64,000 nucleotides of DNA, from contig NZ_KE386906.1 of assembly GCF_000429465.1 (NCBI RefSeq), positions 186,001-250,000 on the forward strand, written 5' to 3'. Numbering within the stretch: position 1 is the stretch's first letter; every line of letters starts with the position of its first letter. The translations under genes and the position numbers were made by a program. Under the pieces are notes generated by a model. That model did not search any database. It was not told the origin of the DNA and saw only the letters and a program-made list of their open reading frames with translations. Below, one piece after another: positions 8,986 to 17,591 of the stretch. The stretch is from Algoriphagus vanfongensis DSM 17529. GTDB lineage: Bacteria > Bacteroidota > Bacteroidia > Cytophagales > Cyclobacteriaceae.

Positions 8986-9755
8986 GTTTTTTAGCATCCA
9001 ACCTTCGTTTTTTGCGCAAGCAAAAAGGCATCACCCAATCAGATCTGGCAGAGCAGCTGGATGTGCAGCGTACGATGATTTCTGCGTATGAAGATGGTAG
9101 ATCCGAGCCGAAACTGACTACTCTGCTCAAGCTGTGTGATATTTTGGAAGTAGGGCTGGAGGAACTGATCGAGCATCCTATCGAACAGCTGGGGCGTAAG
9201 GCCGTCCAAAAGCGCAAGTTGAATATTCTCACTATTGCGACGAACGAAGAAGGGAAAGAAAATATCACCTTGGTGGGACAAAAAGCTTCAGCAGGATATC
9301 TCAATGGATTTGCAGATCCTGAGTACATGGATAAGCTTCCGCAGTTTCATCTCCCCAATTTGACTAGTCAGATGACCTACCGTGCCTTTGAGTTGGCTGG
9401 GGATTCCATGCTTCCGTTGGTTCCTGGTACTATTGTCATCGGCGGTTTTGTGGATCAGTTGAAATCCATTAAAAGTGGTCGGACCTATATCCTGGTGACC
9501 CAGACCGAAGGGGTAGTGTATAAGCGTGTGTTTAATTATCTACAGGAGAATGGAAAACTATTCTTGGTGTCAGATAATGATCATTACAAACCGTATGAGG
9601 TAAAAGGGGAGGACATATTGGAAGTATGGGAAGCAAAGGCATTTATCAGTACTGATTTCCCCAATCCTGGTGACAAGAAAAAACCGCTAAGTCTGGAGGA
9701 CTTGGGTGAAATGATCAAGGATATTCAGGATGATCTGAGAAGACTAAAAAGCTAA
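8982..9755 (+). CDS. XRE-family regulator with S24 (LexA/CI-like) self-cleavage domain
   Basis: It combines an HTH_3 DNA-binding domain (residues 6-62, with ITQSDLAEQLDVQRTMISAY) and a peptidase S24 domain (about 95-220). The S24 catalytic pair is intact: Ser142 in GDSM and Lys181 in YKR, 39 residues apart versus 37 in LexA. A candidate cleavage site, Ala104-Gly105 (KASAGYL), lies 37 residues before the serine, close to LexA geometry. RecA-stimulated autocleavage is therefore plausible, though not shown; many Bacteroidota S24 proteins are not proven to cleave. The gene is coupled to the 85-residue gene and its end overlaps the convergent TIR gene by four bases. Confidence 0.93.
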   Translation: MSFLASNLRFLRKQKGITQSDLAEQLDVQRTMISAYEDGRSEPKLTTLLKLCDILEVGLEELIEHPIEQLGRKAVQKRKLNILTIATNEEGKENITLVGQKASAGYLNGFADPEYMDKLPQFHLPNLTSQMTYRAFELAGDSMLPLVPGTIVIGGFVDQLKSIKSGRTYILVTQTEGVVYKRVFNYLQENGKLFLVSDNDHYKPYEVKGEDILEVWEAKAFISTDFPNPGDKKKPLSLEDLGEMIKDIQDDLRRLKS

Positions 9756-10777
9756 TCTCGGGTTAGTGTAATTTGATTGTAGGTGCCTAAGCTAGGGAAG
9801 TTTGCCCTTCCAGTCCAGGATGTACCTTTATTAGCGCTCGATAATTTAAATTCTCCTGATATTCCTAAAATAGAGTTGTAGTAGTCGGTATTCAGGGAGT
9901 TGCCATCTAGGTATCCGGAACCTCGCCCAATCTCCATATCAAACAAATTGTATTCTATAAAACTCACCTCCTCTGCTTCTTGTGTGAAAAAAAGAGATGA
10001 TTGGTTTCCATCCTTGTCTTGTAAGAGCCAATAGCCAGAAATATCCATGAACTCATTTGTGTTGCCTGGGGGAGTGTATGGCGGAGGATCATTGGAAGGT
10101 TGAATTTCACTTTCAGAACCATCGACAATAGGTCGTGGTTCTGGCTCGTATCCAGCACCGCCATTCTCATAGTCATCTCCTGATCCCAGGTTTGCCAAGA
10201 TCAAGAGAATTACAAATGCGCCCAGTATCCAGAGGTAGTTTTTTTCCAGCCAACTTTTTTGTTTACGTATGGGTGGAGTTGGCTGTGGCTTTGGTGGGGG
10301 CACTTCCTGATAGCCTATGATTTTTTTGAGTACTTCTGTAAGCTGCTCACAGTCGTATTTCCATCTCGAGCTGCTCAGCTCTTGCGCATGTCTGCGAGTC
10401 AGAGCCCGAAGATTTTCCGGTAATTGATCTGCTGTAGGCATGGATGCTCCATTGACCAAAACGGGAATGACCCGAATGTCTCTTTCCAGAGCAGCAGCGA
10501 TTTCAATTCTGATGAAATCGTCCTCCTTAAATAATCTTGGGTTTCCTTCCGGATCTTTGATATTGGCCCAGTGAGGACCTATCATAGCGATAAGCACTTT
10601 GCATGAGTTCAAGGCTTTGTTGATTGCCTGAACAAAATCCAGACCTGCCTCGATCGTCTCTACATCTAAAAAAACACTGGAGTCTCCAAAGACTTCTTGC
10701 AAATGATCTACCAGACGGCCTGCTTCTCCCGAAGCATCTTGCCTTCTGTAACTCACAAAAATTTTGTTGTTGGACAT
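9752..10777 (-). CDS. Membrane-anchored TIR-domain protein
   Basis: An N-terminal TIR domain (residues 3-155: KIFVSYRRQD, then SVFLDVETIEAG and VLIAMIGPHW) carries the conserved glutamate at about 92 (IRIEIAAAL) that is catalytic in TIR NADases. A proline-rich linker, one membrane segment (about 181-198, LWILGAFVILLILANLG), an acidic proline-rich stretch and a C-terminal beta-rich domain (about 243-341, with ISGYWLLQDKDGNQ) follow. The frame extends to a GTG at 10798, but that codon lies in a hairpin; the ATG at 10777 starts the TIR core directly and gives 341 residues. Bacterial TIR proteins act in anti-phage defence or signalling; which applies here is unknown. Confidence 0.9.
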   Translation of the reverse strand: MSNNKIFVSYRRQDASGEAGRLVDHLQEVFGDSSVFLDVETIEAGLDFVQAINKALNSCKVLIAMIGPHWANIKDPEGNPRLFKEDDFIRIEIAAALERDIRVIPVLVNGASMPTADQLPENLRALTRRHAQELSSSRWKYDCEQLTEVLKKIIGYQEVPPPKPQPTPPIRKQKSWLEKNYLWILGAFVILLILANLGSGDDYENGGAGYEPEPRPIVDGSESEIQPSNDPPPYTPPGNTNEFMDISGYWLLQDKDGNQSSLFFTQEAEEVSFIEYNLFDMEIGRGSGYLDGNSLNTDYYNSILGISGEFKLSSANKGTSWTGRANFPSLGTYNQITLTRD

Positions 10778-10782
10778 AAAAA

Positions 10783-10820
10783 AACCTGATTTCTTCACTT
10801 AAATTTAAGGAAATCAGGTT
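10783..10820 (-). terminator. Terminator-like hairpin abutting the TIR start codon
   Basis: Perfect 11-base arms (AACCTGATTTC / complement) are followed on the minus strand by a run of T that ends exactly at the TIR ATG (10777). It may terminate transcripts of the upstream 253-residue gene, or attenuate the TIR gene by occluding its start region. Confidence 0.8.
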
Positions 10821-10842
10821 CTTAAATGCAATAGCTAAAGAA

Positions 10843-11604
10843 CTATCCTGCTAATAAATCTTCAAAGCCTTCTTGGATTTTTCCTACTGCGTCAAAACTC
10901 GGATCTATATTGACCACACCGGTGCCCAATTCATGCCAATAGCCATCGCCGCAGTCGATGTACGAACCTCTTTTATTTCCGGCTTTATCCTTAGCCAATT
11001 CGTAATGATAATCTGGAGTGAAAATTAGTTTCATCAATTGGATGGCATACTCCCAATTGATGGTTCTTTGCTGGCCATTGCTCTCAAAAATCACTTCCCG
11101 ATTAGAAAATTTTACGGTGATAGAGCAGTCTTGAGTCTTTTCAGAGTCCACATTTCTGTAGAAAACCTGAAGTGGCGCCTCCTTTTGATTGCTCTCGTAG
11201 ATGGCTTGAATGATATCCTGTGCCATGAGTTGCCACTCTTCCTGATTTGCCGGAGTCTTGTAGTCTTTTACTTTTCCCTGGTCCAAAATCCCGATTCGGA
11301 TTCCTCCTTCATCTAGTGATTTTGCACTCCATTTGGAGCTGGACATGAGTTCCTGTACAGGTTTTGCCCACACGGCACTTAAAGGCCCGTGATAGCTATA
11401 GTCGTCATTGGTTGTGAATCCCTCATCTAGTATTTCCTGTTCTGTCAGATCTTCCCGATCAGTATAGTGGAGTTCTAGGATGGTCAGTAGTTTGCCATCC
11501 GACCAATCCAATGTCAGGTGAAAAACGTGGCTATAAGGAGGTGGTACTATGCCGGAGTCGTATTCGAGGACGATTCCTGTATGCTTGCTTTTTGAGGAAG
11601 TCAT
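10843..11604 (-). CDS. Unknown 253-residue soluble protein upstream of TIR gene
   Basis: I do not recognise a family. The protein is acidic, has no signal peptide or membrane segment, and has a mixed strand/helix pattern. Notable stretches are YSHVFHLTLDWSDGKLLTIL near the start and SYIDCGDGYWHELGTGVVNI near the end. It lies 65 bases upstream of the TIR gene on the same strand with a terminator-like hairpin between them, so it could be a partner or sensor for TIR. A TACTTTTG box (complement of 11621-11628) just upstream of the ATG fits the Bacteroidota -7 consensus. Confidence 0.75.
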   Translation of the reverse strand: MTSSKSKHTGIVLEYDSGIVPPPYSHVFHLTLDWSDGKLLTILELHYTDREDLTEQEILDEGFTTNDDYSYHGPLSAVWAKPVQELMSSSKWSAKSLDEGGIRIGILDQGKVKDYKTPANQEEWQLMAQDIIQAIYESNQKEAPLQVFYRNVDSEKTQDCSITVKFSNREVIFESNGQQRTINWEYAIQLMKLIFTPDYHYELAKDKAGNKRGSYIDCGDGYWHELGTGVVNIDPSFDAVGKIQEGFEDLLAG

Positions 11605-11676
11605 GCTGTGAAGTTTGGCACAAAAGTATATTTTTTCAGGCGATTAAGCATTTATTTTGCAATCAAAACAGATCCA

Positions 11677-12288
11677 ATGGAGGATAAACTCGAACAGATC
11701 GCTGCTGGGATTTATGAGAAATCTTATGTGGTCATTGACAATTTCGTGGATGAAATTTTCAGAAAGGCACTTTTTGATGAGCAGACAGATTTGCTGGAAA
11801 AGGGCAAATTTCGTCAGGCTGCCATAGGTACAGGTGACCAAAAGCAAATACGAACTGAGATCCGAAGTGATGAGGTGCTCTGGATGGAGCCTGACAACCT
11901 CAGTCCATTGCAGGCTGAGTATTGGAACAGGGTCGATGAAATCCGTCACATGCTCAATCGCCGGTGTTTTTTGGGATTGAGGTCATTCGAAGGGCATTTT
12001 GCCCGCTATCCTATTGCGTCTTTCTATAAGAGACATTTGGATCAGTTTCATCAGGTTCCTTACCGCGAAGTGACCGTGATTCTCTATGTGAATGACAGTT
12101 GGACAGAGGCAGATGAGGGTGCTTTGAGAATGTATTTGCCTCAAGAAGATGGGGGTGAAAGGGTGGAAGACTATCTTCCTTTGCCTGGCCGGTTGGTGGT
12201 TTTTCTTAGTGGGGAAATTCCTCATGAGGTGTTGCCTACCCAAAAGGAGAGAAACAGTATCACTGGTTGGCTCCGGACGATTGATTAG
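11677..12288 (+). CDS. 2OG-Fe(II) oxygenase, prolyl-4-hydroxylase (SM-20) type
   Basis: It is a cytoplasmic dioxygenase that uses 2-oxoglutarate and Fe(II). The iron ligands are His120 and Asp122 (KRHLDQF) and His183 (IPHEVL); Arg192 would hold 2-oxoglutarate. The pattern YPIASFYKRHLDQF and LVVFLSGEIPHEV is typical of the PHD2/SM-20 branch that hydroxylates prolines. The frame opens at 11608, but the first 23 residues overlap the divergent promoter region; ATG at 11677 gives 203 residues, the family size. Its target is unknown. It converges with the DUF2141 gene with a 4-base overlap. Confidence 0.9.
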   Translation: MEDKLEQIAAGIYEKSYVVIDNFVDEIFRKALFDEQTDLLEKGKFRQAAIGTGDQKQIRTEIRSDEVLWMEPDNLSPLQAEYWNRVDEIRHMLNRRCFLGLRSFEGHFARYPIASFYKRHLDQFHQVPYREVTVILYVNDSWTEADEGALRMYLPQEDGGERVEDYLPLPGRLVVFLSGEIPHEVLPTQKERNSITGWLRTID

Positions 12289-12716
12289 CGGAGTTTGATG
12301 TGCACGTGTTTGTTTTGATTGACTTCCAGCAGAAAGCTGCAATTTTCAAATGTTGGAGCGGCAAAAGTAAGCTTGGGATTATTGGAAAAACCATATCGTT
12401 CTGAAGGAAATCCAAGCAAGTGTTTTTCCAATTCACCGTTATTGTCTTCGTCATGGAAAACAGAAACTGCATATTCTCCAGGTGGCAAGTCGTCGATGAC
12501 AACTTTGGATTCTTTGTGCTGTATGGGAAGAGAGTAGGAAGCAACGGCGGACTGAACATGCTCTGGAAATCCAACAGCTTGATCAAATACCAGCAATCGG
12601 ATCAGACCTTCATCTGATTTTGCATGGGTGATCATGATAGTCAAGGAGGCTTCGTTTTTACTTTGGCTAAAAGAAGCGAAGCTGATGAAAAGAGTTAAAA
12701 TCCAAGTAAATATCAT
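12285..12716 (-). CDS. DUF2141-family exported protein
   Basis: A 143-residue protein with a signal peptide (1-18, ending SFSQS) and the DUF2141 fold, a small beta-sandwich. Diagnostic stretches are GLIRLLVFD and PGEYAVSVFHDEDNNGE, with the Asp-rich loop typical of the family; the function is not known. Its start overlaps the end of menE by four bases (ATGA), so it is translationally coupled to menE although nothing links it to menaquinone synthesis. Confidence 0.9.
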   Translation of the reverse strand: MIFTWILTLFISFASFSQSKNEASLTIMITHAKSDEGLIRLLVFDQAVGFPEHVQSAVASYSLPIQHKESKVVIDDLPPGEYAVSVFHDEDNNGELEKHLLGFPSERYGFSNNPKLTFAAPTFENCSFLLEVNQNKHVHIKLR

Positions 12717-13780
12717 TGTGCACTAGCTAGTTTATTGATTTTGCCACTCGGCGTTTCTACAAATTTGCTACTAAAATTGATTTCTTTGGGCCTTTCGTAA
12801 GGATGAAAATTCAAATTTAGGAGTTCTTCGAGCCTGCCTTTTTGCATTTCAGAATGTCCTTCATTTTCAATCCATAGTGTGAGCATTTCTCCGAGTTTGG
12901 GATGGGTTTTTCCAATATAGAAATAGCGTGCTTCAGGAAATATCGCCTTTATTATTTTTTCAGCTTTGGATTCCAATTGTTCTGGATGAAGTTTGACTCC
13001 GCCAGAATTGATTACGAAATCAGCACGTCCTTTCCAGATGAATCGGTTCCGGTCCAAAATTTCCACGATGTCATTGGTTTGAATGGGATTGGGCCCACTC
13101 ATGGGAGAAAGGATATTTAAGCAGCCTCGCTCATCGGTACCGATTTGGACTCCCGGTAAGGTCTCATAAGTGAGTGGGTTTTTATCTAATTTTCCCAGAG
13201 CAATATGAGATACAGTCTCAGTCATGCCGAAAGTCTGATAGGCCTTTATTTCGTTTTCAATCAATTTTTCCTTCAATGCAAACCCAACTGGAGCACCTCC
13301 CAAAATGGTGTTATTGATGGCTTTAATCTTCGCTAAGCTGTTTTCATTTGACAAAATGGCTTCCATTTGCAAAGGAACCAAAGCAAGAAAATCGGGAGAT
13401 AAATTAGCGTCTAAATCACGAAGAGGGTTGGAAGTCGGCTCCTCGAGGATGATGGGGCAGTTCCAAACCATGGCCCGAACCAACATCATTTTTCCAGCGA
13501 TATAAGCAGGATTGAGGCAGCAGAGTAGAGTAGTTTCAGAGTTGGTTTGGAAGAATTTGCCCGTAGCCTCTGCACTGGCGATCATTGCCTCACGGCTTAT
13601 TTTGATGATTTTTGGAGTGCCAGTTGACCCTGAAGTTTGCTGGTCAAACTCCTGTCTTCCTGCTATCCAAGCATTACAAAAGCTCAAAGCTTCCTGAAGA
13701 AATCCAGGTTTTTCTTCGGAAGGACTGTCGACTCTTTCGGCGCCAGTAAAGACTCTATTGTTGTAAATTAGCTGAAACAT
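12713..13780 (-). CDS. menE: o-Succinylbenzoate-CoA ligase (AMP-binding family)
   Basis: An adenylate-forming enzyme that activates o-succinylbenzoate with CoA in menaquinone synthesis. The P-loop motif TSGSTGTPK (about 49-57), the mid-domain TFGMTET, and the C-terminal PSGKINK lysine motif are present. At 355 residues it is shorter than E. coli MenE (451), mainly in the N-terminal subdomain, as is usual in Bacteroidota. The menB gene lies divergently 104 bases away, which supports MenE rather than another acyl-CoA ligase. Confidence 0.9.
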   Translation of the reverse strand: MFQLIYNNRVFTGAERVDSPSEEKPGFLQEALSFCNAWIAGRQEFDQQTSGSTGTPKIIKISREAMIASAEATGKFFQTNSETTLLCCLNPAYIAGKMMLVRAMVWNCPIILEEPTSNPLRDLDANLSPDFLALVPLQMEAILSNENSLAKIKAINNTILGGAPVGFALKEKLIENEIKAYQTFGMTETVSHIALGKLDKNPLTYETLPGVQIGTDERGCLNILSPMSGPNPIQTNDIVEILDRNRFIWKGRADFVINSGGVKLHPEQLESKAEKIIKAIFPEARYFYIGKTHPKLGEMLTLWIENEGHSEMQKGRLEELLNLNFHPYERPKEINFSSKFVETPSGKINKLASAQ

Positions 13781-13884
13781 AAAGTATTAGCTTTCTCGGG
13801 ATAGCTTCGGTTTTGAAAAGCTAACAATTTCCATAGAAGCCTGTTATCTTGCAAGAAAATCTGATTTTAACCAAAAGGGAAATC

Positions 13885-14718
13885 ATGGAGTGGATTACTG
13901 TCAAAGAATACGAAGATATCACTTATAAAAAATGCAATGGCGTCGCCCGAATTGCATTTAATCGTCCGGACGTGAGAAACGCTTTCCGTCCTAAAACTAC
14001 TGCCGAGCTGTATGATGCGTTTTATGATGCGCAAGAAGATACATCAATAGGTGTCGTGTTGTTGAGTGGAGAAGGACCTTCATCTAAGGATGGAAAATGG
14101 GCTTTTTGCTCCGGAGGTGATCAAAAAGCGAGAGGACATCAAGGTTATGTAGGAGATGATGGTTACCATCGATTGAATATTCTAGAGGTGCAGCGCTTGA
14201 TCCGATTTATGCCAAAAGTAGTGATAGCAGTCGTGCCTGGATGGGCTGTCGGAGGCGGACACAGCTTGCATGTAGTTTGTGATTTGACTTTGGCAAGTAA
14301 GGAACATGCAATATTCAAACAGACAGATGCAGATGTGACGAGTTTCGATGGTGGCTATGGGTCAGCCTATCTGGCTAAGATGGTTGGGCAGAAAAAAGCG
14401 AGAGAAATCTTCTTCTTAGGTAGAAATTATTCTGCTCAGGAAGCTTACGAAATGGGAATGGTCAATGCCGTGATCCCTCATGATGAACTGGAAGATACAG
14501 CCTATCAGTGGGCACAGGAGATTTTAGAAAAATCTCCGACATCTATCAAAATGCTCAAATTTGCGATGAACTTGACAGATGATGGGATGGTCGGTCAGCA
14601 GGTTTTTGCGGGAGAAGCTACTCGTCTAGCCTACATGACAGAAGAAGCGAAAGAAGGTAGAAATGCCTTTTTGGAGAAAAGAAAGCCGAATTTCAAGCAT
14701 ATCAAGTGGATACCGTAG
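13885..14718 (+). CDS. menB: 1,4-Dihydroxy-2-naphthoyl-CoA synthase
   Basis: A crotonase-fold enzyme that closes the naphthoquinone ring in menaquinone synthesis. Motifs include FNRPDVRNAFRP, the oxyanion-hole region FCSGGDQKARG, and VVPGWAVGGGHSLHVVCDLT and DADVTSFDGGYGSAYLAKMV, the last being highly specific for MenB. The frame extends to a TTG at 13849; the ATG at 13885 follows an AAGGGA-type ribosome site and gives 277 residues, the normal length. It is divergent from menE, so the 104-base spacer 13781-13884 must hold both promoters. A terminator follows. Confidence 0.95.
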   Translation: MEWITVKEYEDITYKKCNGVARIAFNRPDVRNAFRPKTTAELYDAFYDAQEDTSIGVVLLSGEGPSSKDGKWAFCSGGDQKARGHQGYVGDDGYHRLNILEVQRLIRFMPKVVIAVVPGWAVGGGHSLHVVCDLTLASKEHAIFKQTDADVTSFDGGYGSAYLAKMVGQKKAREIFFLGRNYSAQEAYEMGMVNAVIPHDELEDTAYQWAQEILEKSPTSIKMLKFAMNLTDDGMVGQQVFAGEATRLAYMTEEAKEGRNAFLEKRKPNFKHIKWIP

Positions 14719-14766
14719 TCTAGTATCTAGACTTTAGTATCAAGTATCAAGTATCAGGATTTGGTA
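14719..14766. repeat. Heptad-periodic spacer, element B (downstream of menB)
   Basis: Directly after the menB stop the sequence falls into seven 7-base units, three of them nearly identical (ATCAAGT twice, then ATCAGGA). GTCTAG-TAT-CTAGAC at the left end is a perfect small palindrome. The element ends 10 bases before the terminator. Confidence 0.65.
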
Positions 14767-14776
14767 TAGATGAATC

Positions 14777-14813
14777 AAAAAAAACCGGAGTTGTTAGCGG
14801 CTCCGGTTTTTTT
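14777..14813. terminator. Bidirectional terminator between menB and sulfatase gene
   Basis: Arms AAAACCGGAG (14781-14790) and its complement (14801-14810) with a 10-base loop, flanked by A and T runs. It serves menB (plus) and the sulfatase gene (minus, stop at 14817). Confidence 0.92.
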
Positions 14814-14816
14814 GTT

Positions 14817-16247
14817 TTAATCTTGAATCTTCCCGTGTTTTCGTAATCCGGGGCCTTCGGATTGGGTCAGTTTGTCTCCCATGTCTCCTCTGGCAATATT
14901 GGCCAAAGAGTCCATTTGTGCCATGATTTCGGGGAATTGATCTTTCACATCCGTACTTTCCGCAGGATCTTTTTCCAGATCATACAGCTCTGTTTTTTCG
15001 AAGTCCAAATACAGGTAGTTGACCGGGAAGCCGTCATTTCTCAATTCGGTTCCTTCTGGAATGATTCTATATCGATGTGGATAGACCACTTTCCACTTGC
15101 CATAGATCACCGCTTGCAACTCGTTTTGATTGTAATAAGCGTAGTAAGGCTTGTCGTCCATTTTTTCACCTTGAAGAAGCGGCCAGATATTCCTACCGTC
15201 GATTTTCAGATCGGGAAGATTGGATTCAGTCAAAGATGCGATAGTAGGGAATACATCGATCGTCATAGCTGCTTGATCCTGTACTTTTCCAGCTGGAATT
15301 TGTCCTGGCCAAGTAAAGATGGCAGGCACTCGGATACCTCCATCCAATGAGGTCCCTTTTCCAGCTCTCAACCCTCCGGTAGTCCCGGCATGACCTCCAT
15401 AAGATAGCCAAGGTCCATTGTCAGATGTGAAAATGATCAGCGTGTTTTCCTCCAATCCCAATTCTTTCAGTTTGGCACGAACCTGTCCCACAGACCAGTC
15501 GATCTCCATCATCACATCACCGTACATGCCTTGCTCAGATTTTCCTTTGAATTTCTCTGAAACAAAAAGAGGCACATGAGGCATGGAATGCGCTAAATAC
15601 AGGAAGAAAGGCTTTTCTTGATTTTCTTCAATAAAGCTGACAGCCTTCTCTGTGTACCAAGTGGTCAACTGGCTTTGGTCATCCAAAATCTGGATGACAG
15701 AATCGCCTTCATACAATGGAAGAGGAGGGTAGTAATTTTTTGTCTCCGGATGATGCGGCCACATGTCATTGGAATAGGGCAACCCGAAATAAGAATCAAA
15801 TCCCTGCTTGCTTGGTAAAAATTCAGGCTGATGCCCCAAATGCCATTTTCCAACGATTCCAGTACTGTAGCCCTTCGTTTTCAGCATTTCTGCAATGGTG
15901 GTTTCTTCTGGATTGAGACCATGCTTGGCTGAGTGATCCAATGCACCGAAGATCTCCAATCGATTGGCATAAGCACCGGTCAAAAGGGCCGCACGCGAGG
16001 CAGAACAAACCGCATGAGGTACATAGAACTGAGTGAATTTGGTGCCGTCAGCTGCTAGCTGGTCCAGATTTGGAGTTTCCCAGCCCGTGGCTCCATAGCT
16101 TCCTAAGTCTCCATAGCCCATGTCATCGGCGAAGATGATCACGATATTCGGTGTTGTTGTTTTCTCGGAGATTTCTTCAGCTGGCTTGGATTGGCAGGCC
16201 AGAGCTCCCATCAAAATTCCTGAAAGAAGGAAATGGTTGATTTTCAT
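14817..16247 (-). CDS. Type I sulfatase, exported lipoprotein
   Basis: A formylglycine-dependent sulfatase that hydrolyses sulfate esters, probably from polysaccharides or small molecules. It has a lipoprotein signal (lipobox GALAC, Cys18), metal aspartates in FADDMGYGDLG (about 39-49), and the modification motif CSASRAALLTG, with Cys81 expected to become formylglycine; this needs an anaerobic-type or FGE-type maturase encoded elsewhere. The C-terminal metal motif SDNGPWLSYGGHAG is present. Length 476 is usual. It follows the haloperoxidase gene by 3 bases in the same orientation, so the two are probably cotranscribed. Confidence 0.93.
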   Translation of the reverse strand: MKINHFLLSGILMGALACQSKPAEEISEKTTTPNIVIIFADDMGYGDLGSYGATGWETPNLDQLAADGTKFTQFYVPHAVCSASRAALLTGAYANRLEIFGALDHSAKHGLNPEETTIAEMLKTKGYSTGIVGKWHLGHQPEFLPSKQGFDSYFGLPYSNDMWPHHPETKNYYPPLPLYEGDSVIQILDDQSQLTTWYTEKAVSFIEENQEKPFFLYLAHSMPHVPLFVSEKFKGKSEQGMYGDVMMEIDWSVGQVRAKLKELGLEENTLIIFTSDNGPWLSYGGHAGTTGGLRAGKGTSLDGGIRVPAIFTWPGQIPAGKVQDQAAMTIDVFPTIASLTESNLPDLKIDGRNIWPLLQGEKMDDKPYYAYYNQNELQAVIYGKWKVVYPHRYRIIPEGTELRNDGFPVNYLYLDFEKTELYDLEKDPAESTDVKDQFPEIMAQMDSLANIARGDMGDKLTQSEGPGLRKHGKIQD

Positions 16248-16250
16248 TTG

Positions 16251-17591
16251 TTATTTTTTGGTAATCAATAATTCAGACTTAGTAACTTTTTTCCAGATCA
16301 TTTTCCCAATTTTTTCTCCTTGGGTGATTCCTTCTTCGATGGCATCTCGAAAGTGGATTCCTCCATACAGTCTGGAAATCGCAGCTTCTTCGGAAGCTTG
16401 CAAAAATGAGGTAAATTCTCTTTCCGGCAAACCAAAATAGACTTCAGAATTGTCCACGAAGGCAAAATCATCTCCAAAGTAACCTGTAAGTATTACTGCG
16501 GAAGCCCGCGAAATCACTGAGTGACCGGAGGTGTATTCTGGAAAGGGAGGTGTCTGAAGCTGCGGCCTCCATCTCTGGTCCAGTTCTCGATTGATCACAG
16601 TTTCAGGGCGTATTCGGTCGGTTTTGTATTTTGTTTCCCAGCAGGAAATAAAGGCATCATGGAGCCCCATCGCTACCATGGCATGAATGTATGCAGTTTC
16701 GGCAAAGCTGATTTGAGCTTTTTCTGCCACTATTCCTGTGATCCCCATCCAGTGACCTCCAGGGGATATTTTTTTGACGCCGATGGCCATATGGCCCGAA
16801 AATTTGACCATAAAGGGATTGCAGTCCCAAAAATTGGCGATCAATCGCTGCTCATCCGTCAGGTTTTTGCCTGTTTCATAGACCTCAATCATTTGGGTAT
16901 GAAATGAACTTCCCGGTGTGAGGTCGTAGGGAGCCATGGGATTGCCACTGTAGGCGTTCAATTCAGGAATAAAGAATGTCTTGATCGTCCGCCACTCAGG
17001 CTCGATGGCAGAAATATAGGCCGGTGGAGTGGGGTACCAGTTGCCTGGCCCTTCCTTGGGAGTATATCGAGTAAGAGCCGGCAGCTGGAGGTAGCCATCT
17101 GCTTTGGCCTGTGCCAATACTTTTTGGGCGATTTCATTGGCAAAAGCCAAATGATTTTCTACTTCTTTTTTCTTGATGATTTTGGATTTGATGGCAAAAT
17201 CTATCCAAGCTTCTTTTTTCTCTTCCAGCAAATATCCGGATGGCATCAAACCCTGACCTACTGTCATGAGGGCATAAATGGCAGAAAATTCAGGAGAGGA
17301 TAAGGAGATATTTGCATTGGCGGAAATTTCACCGATGAGGGAGTTTTGGTCCAAAGCCGGATATCGAAATGCTGCCCCTTGATTTTTCATGACCAAGTAG
17401 GACGCCAAATTAGAATAGGCATAGATTCTGGCGGCTACAGGTGGGCTGGCCACATCGGTGACCATCACTTTGGTGATATGAAAAAGTTCGTCCTTGTATA
17501 TTTTAGGCCAATTCACCTCATCATTGGCCATCGCCAAACTGTTGGCAAAAGCCAAAAGAAATACGATAATCAGAGTCGATTTACTTTTCAT
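16251..17591 (-). CDS. Vanadium-dependent haloperoxidase-like PAP2 protein, exported
   Basis: A PAP2/haloperoxidase superfamily protein. Vanadate/phosphate-binding motifs are all near the C-terminus: KTDRIRP, TSGHS, and SRLYGGIHFRD with the catalytic His at about 413. The N-terminus is a signal peptide (1-22, ending SLAMA). Family members either halogenate with peroxide or act as acid phosphatases; the sequence does not decide. Its start overlaps the end of the FG-GAP/UnbV gene by 11 bases, a pairing commonly seen in Bacteroidota, suggesting joint function at the cell surface. Confidence 0.9.
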   Translation of the reverse strand: MKSKSTLIIVFLLAFANSLAMANDEVNWPKIYKDELFHITKVMVTDVASPPVAARIYAYSNLASYLVMKNQGAAFRYPALDQNSLIGEISANANISLSSPEFSAIYALMTVGQGLMPSGYLLEEKKEAWIDFAIKSKIIKKKEVENHLAFANEIAQKVLAQAKADGYLQLPALTRYTPKEGPGNWYPTPPAYISAIEPEWRTIKTFFIPELNAYSGNPMAPYDLTPGSSFHTQMIEVYETGKNLTDEQRLIANFWDCNPFMVKFSGHMAIGVKKISPGGHWMGITGIVAEKAQISFAETAYIHAMVAMGLHDAFISCWETKYKTDRIRPETVINRELDQRWRPQLQTPPFPEYTSGHSVISRASAVILTGYFGDDFAFVDNSEVYFGLPEREFTSFLQASEEAAISRLYGGIHFRDAIEEGITQGEKIGKMIWKKVTKSELLITKK

